From positions 248,001-312,000 of the forward strand of contig NZ_FNDR01000005.1 in assembly GCF_900099805.1 (NCBI RefSeq): 64,000 nucleotides of DNA, written 5' to 3'. Of this stretch, positions 57,242 through 64,000 are shown piece after piece; position 1 is the stretch's first letter; each line of letters begins with the position of its first letter. The notes beneath the pieces were generated by a model. The model was given only the letters and a program-made list of their open reading frames with translations. It was not told where the DNA came from and searched no databases. The stretch comes from Variovorax sp. OV700. GTDB lineage: Bacteria; Pseudomonadota; Gammaproteobacteria; Burkholderiales; Burkholderiaceae_C. The position numbers and the translations under genes are program-made.

Positions 57242-58060
57242 TTGACCCACGACGACAACACCGCGCGCCTGCCCACGTATTTCATCTCCCACGGCGGCGG
57301 CCCCTGGCCCTGGATGAAGAAGGAGATGGGCGGCGTCTACGACCAGCTGGCCGCGGCGCTGGCCGACATGCCGCGCCAGATCGGCCGCACACCGGGTGCC
57401 ATCCTCATGGTGTCGGCCCATTGGGAGGCACCGGTCTTCACGGTGCAGGGCAATCCGCGCCCGCCCATGATCTACGACTACGGCGGCTTTCCCGCCCACA
57501 CCTACGAAGTGCGCTACGACGCGCCCGGCTCGCCCGAACTGGCGCAGCGCGTGCAGTCGCTCCTTGCCGCCGCCGGGCTGCCCGCGACCATCGACGCCGA
57601 ACGCGGCTTCGACCACGGCATGTTCTCGCCCATGAAGGCGATGTATCCCGATGCGAACGTGCCGGTGGTGCAGCTGTCGCTCAGGCGCGGTCTCGATCCG
57701 GCGGAACACCTGGCGCTCGGCCGCGCGCTCGCGCCCCTGCGGGACGAGAACGTGCTCATCGTGGGTAGCGGCCTGAGCTATCACAACCTGCGCAACTTCG
57801 GGCCGCAGGCGCATGGGGTGTCGAAGGCTTTCGACGACTGGCTCGACGCGGCTGTGGTACAGGGCGCACCCGGCGAGCGGGCCGCGCACTTGCGGAACTG
57901 GGAGGCCGCACCAGCCGCGCGCATGGCGCATCCGCGCGAAGAGCACCTGATTCCGCTGATGGTCGCGGTCGGCGCGGCCGAGTCCGAGGCCGGTGAGCGC
58001 GTCTACCACGAGGACGCCTTCATGGGTGGGCTCGTGGTGTCGAGCTACCGCTTCGGCTGA
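57242..58060 (+). CDS. Extradiol ring-cleavage dioxygenase of the DODA/YgiD type
   Basis: A 272-residue LigB-superfamily enzyme. The start is probably TTG 57242, with AAGGAG 7 bp upstream; ATG 57203 is an alternative. PTYFISHGGGPWPWM and MVSAHWEAPVFTVQ give the metal-binding His residues, and FDHGMFSPMKAMYP is a family signature. Members cleave catecholic rings (for example 4,5-DOPA) or act on related substrates with a metal. It is divergent from a LysR gene. The true substrate is unknown. Confidence 0.9.
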   Translation: MTHDDNTARLPTYFISHGGGPWPWMKKEMGGVYDQLAAALADMPRQIGRTPGAILMVSAHWEAPVFTVQGNPRPPMIYDYGGFPAHTYEVRYDAPGSPELAQRVQSLLAAAGLPATIDAERGFDHGMFSPMKAMYPDANVPVVQLSLRRGLDPAEHLALGRALAPLRDENVLIVGSGLSYHNLRNFGPQAHGVSKAFDDWLDAAVVQGAPGERAAHLRNWEAAPAARMAHPREEHLIPLMVAVGAAESEAGERVYHEDAFMGGLVVSSYRFG

Positions 58061-58104
58061 CCCTCGCGCTGCAGCGTGAAAGGGTCCCGCGGCAAAATCG
58101 GGCG

Positions 58105-58977
58105 ATGCCCCTGACCCCCGACAGCCCCGATGCGCTTGCGGCGCGCAGCGAGATCGAGCGCATCGACGCGCTCGCGACCCATCACGACCCGGTGAACGAC
58201 GGCGTGCGCGTGCGCTGGCGCCGCTTCGGCACAGACACCACGCAGCCGCCCATCGTGCTGCTGCACGGCGGCCACGGCAGTTGGATGCACTGGCTGCGCA
58301 ATGCCGAGGCCTTGTCCGCCGAACGCACGCTGCTCCTACCCGACATGCCTGGCTTTCACGATTCCGATGCGCTGCCGCGCGTGGCGCCCGGTGAAGATTC
58401 GCTGCCGCCCTTGCTGAAGGCGCTCGGCGGAACGCTCGATACGTTGATCGGCGCGGGCACGCCCATCGACCTCGGCGGTTTTTCCTTTGGCGGCCTCACC
58501 GCAGCGCGGTTTGCGGTGCAGCGTGGCGCGGTGCGCAAGCTCGCGCTGCTGGGCAGCGGTGGCCACGGCACGCTGCGCCGCATGACGGCAAAGATGATCA
58601 ACTGGCGCTCCGCACCCGACCGCGAAGCCGAGCGCGCCGCACTGCTGCACAACCTCGGCGCACTGATGCTGCACGACACCTCGGCCATCGACGCGCTGGC
58701 CTTCGAGATCCACGACATCTCCTGCCATGGCACGCGCTTTCGCAGCAAGGAGGTGTCTCAGGCCGGCGGGCTCCGGAAGGCGATCGACACGCTGGCCGTG
58801 CCGACGCTGCTGCTCTGGGGCGAGTACGACGTCACGGCCGATCCGCGTCCGCTTGTTGCGCAGCTCGCGAGCGAAGGCCCGGAGCGCGAGGGCGTGGTGA
58901 TCGACGGTGCGGGGCACTGGGTGCAGTACGAGCGCGCCGCCGAGGCCAACGCGCACCTGCTGAAGTTCTTCGGCTGA
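58105..58977 (+). CDS. Alpha/beta-hydrolase
   Basis: A 290-residue alpha/beta-hydrolase. HGGHGSWMHW forms the oxyanion loop, the nucleophile elbow GGFSFGG has S127, the acid is likely the Asp of WGEYDVTADPRP, and the catalytic His lies in GAGHWVQYE. No signal peptide, so cytosolic. It lies 44 bp after the dioxygenase gene on the same strand and may hydrolyse a ring-cleavage product, as meta-cleavage hydrolases do. That link is inferred from gene order. Confidence 0.88.
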   Translation: MPLTPDSPDALAARSEIERIDALATHHDPVNDGVRVRWRRFGTDTTQPPIVLLHGGHGSWMHWLRNAEALSAERTLLLPDMPGFHDSDALPRVAPGEDSLPPLLKALGGTLDTLIGAGTPIDLGGFSFGGLTAARFAVQRGAVRKLALLGSGGHGTLRRMTAKMINWRSAPDREAERAALLHNLGALMLHDTSAIDALAFEIHDISCHGTRFRSKEVSQAGGLRKAIDTLAVPTLLLWGEYDVTADPRPLVAQLASEGPEREGVVIDGAGHWVQYERAAEANAHLLKFFG

Positions 58978-58990
58978 ACTTCGTTCGCAG

Positions 58991-60004
58991 CTACTGCTTC
59001 GTGAGGCCGAGCTTGCGGATGGTTTCGGCCCACTGGTCGTAGGTCGTGCGCGTCAGGTCGGCCAGTTGCTGTGGGGTCGACGATTCGGCCTCGTAGGCGC
59101 CCTGGCGGAAGAAGTCGCGCGTGGCGGGCATCGCCAGCACCTGCGCGAGCGCGCCGTTGAGCCTGGCGACCACCGGCGCCGGCATGCGCGCCGGTCCGTA
59201 GAAGCCCAGCCAGCTCGCCATGTCGACCCCGGTCACGCCTTGCTCGGTCATCGTAGGCACCTCGGGCAGCATCGCGCTGCGTTTCGGCGCCGCCACCGCC
59301 AGCATGCGGACCTTGCCGGTGGCGGTGTTCTGGATGGCGTTGGGCGCCGCATCGAAGTAGTACTGCACGCGGCCCGCGAGAAAGTCCTTCGCGGCATCGG
59401 CGCCGCCCTTGTACGGCACGTGCACCACGTCCAGCCCTGCCTGTCGTGCAAAGGCTTCGCCGTAGATGTGCGACGAGGTGCCGGTGCCGAAAGAGGCATA
59501 GCTCATCTTTCCGGGGTTGGCCTTGATGTAGGCCACCAACTCCTGCACGTTGCGCGCCGGCACGCTGGCGTGCACCGTCAGCACGAGCGGCCCGCGCGCG
59601 CCGAGCGAGATGGGCGTGAGGTCCTTGAACGGGTCGTATCGCACCTGCGCCAGCGTCTGCGGGTTCTGCGCCACCACGGACGACGGCGCGTACATGAAGG
59701 TGTAGCCGTCGGGCGCGGCGCGAATCACTTCTTCCGTTGCGAGGATGAAGCTCGCGCCCGGCCGGTTCTCGACGATCACCGGCGTCTGCAGCACCTCGCC
59801 GAGCTTGTTGGCGACGAAGCGCGCCTGCGCATCCGAGGCGCCGCCCGCCGCGAGGCCGAGCACGATGCGGATCGGGCGCCCCTTCTCGGGAAAGGGCGCA
59901 GGCTCGGCTGCGAGCGCAGACAGCGACAGGGCCGCCGCGCCGAGTGCGAGCCAGGCGGCGGCGCGGCGTCGGGAGATGATGAAGGACGGGGCGTCGCTGC
60001 TCAT
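58991..60004 (-). CDS. Bug-family periplasmic binding protein, second of a tandem pair
   Basis: A 337-residue binding protein with a signal peptide (about 1-33) that follows a basic RRRAAAW start. PIRIVLGLAAGGASDAQARF, the ENRPGAS loop and APDGYTFMYAPSS are Bug features. It is a paralogue of the protein encoded at 60001-60999, with near-identical blocks such as VPYKGG and WLGFYGPA; the genes overlap by ATGA. No TctA/B genes are in view. Confidence 0.92.
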   Translation of the reverse strand: MSSDAPSFIISRRRAAAWLALGAAALSLSALAAEPAPFPEKGRPIRIVLGLAAGGASDAQARFVANKLGEVLQTPVIVENRPGASFILATEEVIRAAPDGYTFMYAPSSVVAQNPQTLAQVRYDPFKDLTPISLGARGPLVLTVHASVPARNVQELVAYIKANPGKMSYASFGTGTSSHIYGEAFARQAGLDVVHVPYKGGADAAKDFLAGRVQYYFDAAPNAIQNTATGKVRMLAVAAPKRSAMLPEVPTMTEQGVTGVDMASWLGFYGPARMPAPVVARLNGALAQVLAMPATRDFFRQGAYEAESSTPQQLADLTRTTYDQWAETIRKLGLTKQ

Positions 60005-60999
60005 TGCTTGGCCAAGCCTACCTGCTGCACCATCGCACCCCAGCGCTCGTAGGTTGAGCGCGTGATGCTGGCGAATTCTTCCGGCGTCGTTGCGCCGGCT
60101 TCGTAGCCACCGGTGCGGTAGAACTCGCGCACCTGCGGCATGGCCAGCACCTGCGTGAGCGCCGCGTTGAGCCTGGCGACCACCGGCGCGGGCATGTGCG
60201 CCGGCCCGTAGAAGCCGAGCCAGCTCGGCAGGTCGAGCCCGGTCACGCCCTGTTCGGCGAAGGTGGGAACGTCGGGCAGCGCGGAGATGCGCGCATTCGC
60301 CGCGATCGCGAGGATCTTCACCTTGCCCGAGGCCGAGGTGATGACCGCCGACGAGGCCGAGTCGAACATGTACTGCACGCGCCCGCCGATCAGGTCCTTG
60401 GCCGCGTCCGAGCCGCCCTTGTAGGGAATGTGCACCGCATCGACGCCGGTCTTCTTCACGAAGGCTTCGCCGTAGATGTGCGACGAGGTGCCCGCGCCGA
60501 ACGAGGCGTAGCTCACCTTGCCGGGGTTCGCCTTCACGTAGGCCACGAGCTCCTTCACGTTGTTGGCGGGCACGGTGGTGCTGACCGACAACACCAGCGG
60601 GCCGCGGCCGCCCATCGAGATCGCGGTGAAGTCTTTGAACGGGTCGTAGGGCACCTGCGAGAAGGTGTGCGGGTTCTGCGCCATCGTCGAGGAGGGCGCG
60701 TAGAGCAGCGTGTAGCCGTCGGGCAGCGCGCGCCCCACCTCGCTGGCCGCGAGCATGGTGCTGGCTCCGGGCTTGTTGTCGACGATCACGCTGGTCCCCA
60801 GCACCTCGCCGAGCTTCTGCGCCACGATGCGCGCCTGCGCGTCGGTGCCGCCGCCGGCCGTGAAGCCCACGACGATGCGGATCGGTTTGCTGCGCGCCGG
60901 AAAGTCCTGCGCAAAGGCCAGCGGCGCCAGGCCCAGCAAGGCGGCGGCGCCGAGGGCCGAGCCGAATGCACGGCGGGTCCTGCCGTCAAGTTTCTTCAT
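60001..60999 (-). CDS. Bug-family periplasmic binding protein, first of a tandem pair
   Basis: A 332-residue Bug protein starting at ATG 60999 (MKKLDGRTRRAFGSALGAAA), with a signal peptide cut near FAQ-DFP and a twin-Arg-like start. GFTAGGGTDAQARIVAQKLG, the DNKPGAS loop and LPDGYTLLYAPSS are clear. It is divergent from the FAD oxidoreductase gene at 61165 and likely brings in its carboxylate substrate. With the downstream copy it forms a recent tandem duplication. Confidence 0.92.
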   Translation of the reverse strand: MKKLDGRTRRAFGSALGAAALLGLAPLAFAQDFPARSKPIRIVVGFTAGGGTDAQARIVAQKLGEVLGTSVIVDNKPGASTMLAASEVGRALPDGYTLLYAPSSTMAQNPHTFSQVPYDPFKDFTAISMGGRGPLVLSVSTTVPANNVKELVAYVKANPGKVSYASFGAGTSSHIYGEAFVKKTGVDAVHIPYKGGSDAAKDLIGGRVQYMFDSASSAVITSASGKVKILAIAANARISALPDVPTFAEQGVTGLDLPSWLGFYGPAHMPAPVVARLNAALTQVLAMPQVREFYRTGGYEAGATTPEEFASITRSTYERWGAMVQQVGLAKQ

Positions 61000-61164
61000 C
61001 GATGTCTCCGTTGGAATGTTCTTCTTATATTGATTTAGAAAGTCATAAAAATCCACATTGACTAGGGAATACCCTGAATAAATGAGATTTATCGGCTTTT
61101 GTGTTTGACAAAATGAACATGAAAATCAAAATACGACGAAACAGCCCATCCAAGACACCCATCC

Positions 61165-62616
61165 ATGAAAACTGTCGTCCGCACCGACGAGCGCATCCTG
61201 TCCTCCGACATCTTCGACCGCGACGGCCGCGTCAAGCGCCCTGACCACGGGAGCTGGGCCGAGCCCGGCAAGAACATCCCGGTTTACCACCGTTGCGGCG
61301 TGCTGGTGGTCGGCGGCGGTCCTTCGGGCACGGCGGCCGCGGCCGCCGCGGCCCGCGCGGGCGCCGACGTGGCGCTGCTCGAACGCTACAACCACCTGGG
61401 TGGCCTTTCGACCGGCGGCCTCGTGATCTGGATCGACCGCATGACCGACTGGGAAGGCAAGCTCGTGATCCGGGGCTTTGCCGAAGAGCTGTTCGATCGC
61501 CTGCCCGCCGACGCCATCGCCGGCCCGGCGCGCGAAGACTGGGGCTCGCAGGACACGGCCAAGGCCGCGCACTGGTCGCAGCGCACGGCCGCCTATCACG
61601 GCGTGGTCACCTGGTCGCCCACCATCGACCCCGAGCGGCTCAAGCTGCTCTCGCAAGAGATCGTGCTGGAGCGCAAGGTCAAGCTCATCTATCACTCGTG
61701 GGCCGCGATTCCGATCGTGCAGGACGGCGCCGTGAAGGGCGTGGTGTTCGAGAGCAAGGAAGGCCGCATGGCCATCATGGCCGACGTGGTGGTCGACGCC
61801 ACCGGCGACGGCGACCTGTTCGCCCGCGCCGGCGCCGCCTATGTGAACGACATCGAGGAGGCCGACGTGCACCACTGCATGAACACCTCGTGGCTGTTCG
61901 GCGGGGTGGACATGAACCGCTGGATCGAATTCAAGGCCGGCCAGCCCGAGTCGTTCACCGCCTTCATGGCGCGCGGGCGCGAGGTGTGCGGCCTGTTCGA
62001 GCGGCCCTTCGTCTCGTGGCGCAACGACGTGGCGCTGTTCATGGGGCCGCGGCAGTCGGGCTATTCGGCGCTCGACGTGGACGACCTCACGGCCGTGGAG
62101 GTGCGCTCGCACCGCGCGATGGCTGCGCACCTGGACTACTTCAAGGCGCATGCGCCGGGCTTCGAGGATGCCTACCTGATGCTGAGCGCACCGCAGATCG
62201 GCGTGCGCCATGCGCGGCGCCTGAGTGGTGTGGGCGCGGTGCTGCGCAGCCAGTGGCCCGACGGCGTGGCGCTGGCCGACGAGGTGGGCGTGACGCCCGC
62301 GGTGTCGCCCAAGTTTCCGAACATCTCCATTCCCTACGGCGCGCTGGTGCCGCAGCAGCTCGACGGGCTCCTGGCCTGCGGGCGCCACATCTCGTGCGAC
62401 CGCAACTCGCACGGCTTCATGCGCGAGATCCCGCAATGCTGGATCACCGGGCAGGCCGCTGGCGTGGCGGCGGCCCTGGCATCGCAGGGCGGTATCGAAC
62501 CGCGCTTCGTCGACGTGGGCGCGCTGCAGTCCGAGCTGCTGGCGCAGGGCGTGTACCTGCGCGCCGGTGCCGGGCAGGACGCCAAGGCACCCGCCACGGC
62601 CGAAGCCGGCGTCTGA
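61165..62616 (+). CDS. FAD-dependent oxidoreductase (FAD_oxidored family)
   Basis: A 483-residue flavoprotein. The N-terminal dinucleotide motif GGGPSGTAAAAAAARAG (G50-G55), the segment ERYNHLGGLSTGGLV, and the C-terminal DGLLACGRHISCD and FAD-contact stretch are typical of the FAD_oxidored family. The substrate is unknown. It is divergent from two Bug genes and followed by an IclR gene and an aconitase X gene, so it is likely part of a carboxylate or cyclic imino-acid catabolic operon. Confidence 0.88.
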   Translation: MKTVVRTDERILSSDIFDRDGRVKRPDHGSWAEPGKNIPVYHRCGVLVVGGGPSGTAAAAAAARAGADVALLERYNHLGGLSTGGLVIWIDRMTDWEGKLVIRGFAEELFDRLPADAIAGPAREDWGSQDTAKAAHWSQRTAAYHGVVTWSPTIDPERLKLLSQEIVLERKVKLIYHSWAAIPIVQDGAVKGVVFESKEGRMAIMADVVVDATGDGDLFARAGAAYVNDIEEADVHHCMNTSWLFGGVDMNRWIEFKAGQPESFTAFMARGREVCGLFERPFVSWRNDVALFMGPRQSGYSALDVDDLTAVEVRSHRAMAAHLDYFKAHAPGFEDAYLMLSAPQIGVRHARRLSGVGAVLRSQWPDGVALADEVGVTPAVSPKFPNISIPYGALVPQQLDGLLACGRHISCDRNSHGFMREIPQCWITGQAAGVAAALASQGGIEPRFVDVGALQSELLAQGVYLRAGAGQDAKAPATAEAGV

Positions 62617-62689
62617 ATGCCCTGCGATGAACCCGGCCGACCCTGTTTCGCCAGCCTCTACATTGCAGAGTCTTGCAAAGGGTTCTTCC

Positions 62690-63532
62690 ATGTCCACTGA
62701 CAAAAACGACAGCTCTCTTTCCGCGGCCGAAGCGGCCGAGTCGCGCGGCGAACGCTCCGACACCGTCAGCGCGCTGGAGCGCGGCATCTCGGTGCTGCGG
62801 TGCTTCAGCGAAGAGCGTCCCGTGCTGGGCCACGCCGACATCGCGCGCATGACCGGCATCCCGCGGCCGACCGTCAACCGGCTCGTCGCCACGCTGCTCT
62901 CGATGGGCATGCTCAAGGCCGCGCAGGCGGCCGACCGCTTCATGCTCGGGCCGGGCGTGGTGTCGCTGTCGCGCGTGTTCCTCGGCAGCCTCGACGTGCG
63001 GGCCGCCGCGCGACCCAGCATGCAGGCGATGGCGGAGGAGGTGGGTGCCTCGGTCTACCTCGCGGTGCGCGACGGCATGGAGATGGTGCTGATCGAGGCC
63101 TGCCGGCCGCGCTCGTCGATGCTTTCCGCGCGGCTCGATGTGGGCTCGCGCGCGCCGCTGCCGAATTCGGCCCTGGGCCGCGCCTACCTCTCGGCCTTGC
63201 CCGAGGCCCAGCGCAACCAGTTGATCGACTCGATGCGCCTCTTGCGCGGCCCCGAGTGGGACAGCATCGCGCCGCCCATGACGCGCGCCATCGGCGAAGC
63301 CAGGAAGCTCGGCTACTGCCTGTCGATCGGCGAATTCCACCGCGAGATCAACTCGGTGTCGGTGCCGCTCATCGGACCGGACGGCGAGGTGATGGCGCTC
63401 AACGGCGGCGGCGCCGCCTTCGTCTTCACAGAAGACAGATTGCGCAACGAACTTGCACCGCGCCTGCACGACATCGCACTGACCATTGCGCGCGACATCG
63501 GCGGCCATGTGCCGACACCCCTGCCGGGCTAG
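62690..63532 (+). CDS. IclR-family transcriptional regulator
   Basis: A 280-residue IclR protein, with the start taken as ATG 62690; ATG 62627 would add 21 residues. The helix-turn-helix (about 25-85: SALERGISVLRCFSE, GHADIARMTGIPRPTVNRLV) is followed by an effector domain with SVYLAVRDGMEMVLIEA and LGRAYLSALPE. It probably represses or activates the FAD enzyme, Bug and aconitase X genes around it in response to a pathway acid. Confidence 0.92.
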   Translation: MSTDKNDSSLSAAEAAESRGERSDTVSALERGISVLRCFSEERPVLGHADIARMTGIPRPTVNRLVATLLSMGMLKAAQAADRFMLGPGVVSLSRVFLGSLDVRAAARPSMQAMAEEVGASVYLAVRDGMEMVLIEACRPRSSMLSARLDVGSRAPLPNSALGRAYLSALPEAQRNQLIDSMRLLRGPEWDSIAPPMTRAIGEARKLGYCLSIGEFHREINSVSVPLIGPDGEVMALNGGGAAFVFTEDRLRNELAPRLHDIALTIARDIGGHVPTPLPG

Positions 63533-63585
63533 CAGGCCCGGCCGGGGCCAACCCCCACGACAACAGAAAAACGGAGACACAGGTC

Positions 63586-64000
63586 ATGCACCTGAGCGAT
63601 GAAGAAAAAGCCATGATGGACGGCCGCGACGGGCCGGCCGTGCAGAAGGCGATGGACCTCCTGATGCGCTACGGCGAAGCCCTGGGCGCCGAGCGCCTGG
63701 TCGAGACGCGCAACGTCTGCGCCACCATCACCTCGACCACGCCCTTCCAGCGCGACTTCGCGCTCGCCAAGGGCGGCGGCATGGACGCGGTGTTCTCCGA
63801 ATTCAGCCTCGACAGCCAGGAGACCGTCGAGATCCCGAAGTTCAAGGTCTTCACGAGCCACCTGCAGCTGGGCTTCGACCCCGGCCAGCCCGAGCGCATG
63901 GGCGTGAGCGAGGAGATCGTGCAGTTCTACAACAAGAGCGAGCGCCATGCGGCGGCCCTGGGCGCGCAGATCATGAACACCTGCACGCCGTATCAGGTGG
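63586..64000 (+). CDS. Aconitase X (DUF521) family protein, N-terminal fragment
   Basis: From ATG 63586 the frame is open to the window edge, giving 138 residues. MHLSDEEKAMMDGRDGPAVQ followed by KAMDLLMRYGEALGA, and the TFTS-like VFTSHLQLGFDP segment, match the start of aconitase X catalytic subunits. AcnX enzymes dehydrate hydroxyacids or cis-3-hydroxy-L-proline using an iron-sulfur cluster. It follows the IclR gene by 53 bp. Whether it is the fused or split form cannot be seen here. Confidence 0.85.
   Translation, partial: MHLSDEEKAMMDGRDGPAVQKAMDLLMRYGEALGAERLVETRNVCATITSTTPFQRDFALAKGGGMDAVFSEFSLDSQETVEIPKFKVFTSHLQLGFDPGQPERMGVSEEIVQFYNKSERHAAALGAQIMNTCTPYQV

Overview
The window is GC-rich, tightly packed bacterial chromosome. 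Its content suggests a member of the Burkholderiales, most likely Comamonadaceae and Variovorax-like. The grounds are several periplasmic Bug-type tricarboxylate binding proteins without adjacent membrane subunits, eight LysR regulators, short intergenic gaps, and the DUF3348/DUF802/OmpA/DUF2894 and DUF2868/DUF3482 neighbourhoods. The genus is an inference from gene content; no rRNA, tRNA, IS element, prophage or CRISPR array was seen.

Layout. 1-2715: the 5' end of an mmsA-like dehydrogenase (minus), a divergent LysR gene, an FMN reductase and another LysR gene. 2774-14579: a near-consensus sigma-70 promoter followed by a nine-gene operon of about 11.7 kb. It encodes DUF2170, PspA/IM30, a small unknown, a YqiJ-like OB-fold membrane protein, a YqiK-like flotillin, a zinc-ribbon protein, a 1749-residue AAA+ ATPase, a phospholipase-D-fold protein and a CorA-like membrane protein. 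It looks like a membrane-maintenance or membrane-damage machine. 14684-20400: a catabolic block (CaiB-type CoA-transferase, HMG-CoA lyase, VOC protein, Bug protein, PAS-LuxR regulator, ScoA/ScoB) that could take 3-hydroxy-3-methylglutarate to acetyl-CoA and acetoacetyl-CoA. 20460-26335: a LysR gene and the distal valine pathway (mmsA, acyl-CoA dehydrogenase, 3-hydroxyisobutyryl-CoA hydrolase, mmsB).

26339-38363: an MFS carrier, LysR genes, metR/metE with a MetR box, small exported proteins, a DUF4242 protein, a cupin, a truncated haemoglobin and a very large LuxR-type ATPase regulator with an N-terminal zinc ribbon. 38511-39102: a frameshifted DUF2867 gene. 39224-43307: a four-gene operon whose two central genes form a MotA/MotB-like (ZorA/ZorB-like) ion-driven motor with a long repeat-containing tail. 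43319-54310: cbpM/cbpA, a phosphatase, a GST, a phosphatidylserine synthase, an SRPBCC protein with a decayed ArsR regulator that still keeps its operator, a class A beta-lactamase, a MurA homologue, an XRE regulator, a hemolysin III protein, and the DUF3482 GTPase/DUF2868 membrane pair. 54310-64000: an ABC exporter, a LysR gene with a divergent DODA-type dioxygenase, a hydrolase, two tandem Bug proteins divergent from an FAD oxidoreductase, an IclR regulator and the start of an aconitase X gene.

The two most interesting systems are the PspA/flotillin/AAA+/PLD/CorA-like operon and the motor operon at 39224-43307. Neither has a function I can name with confidence. All family assignments rest on reading motifs by eye; no database search was run.
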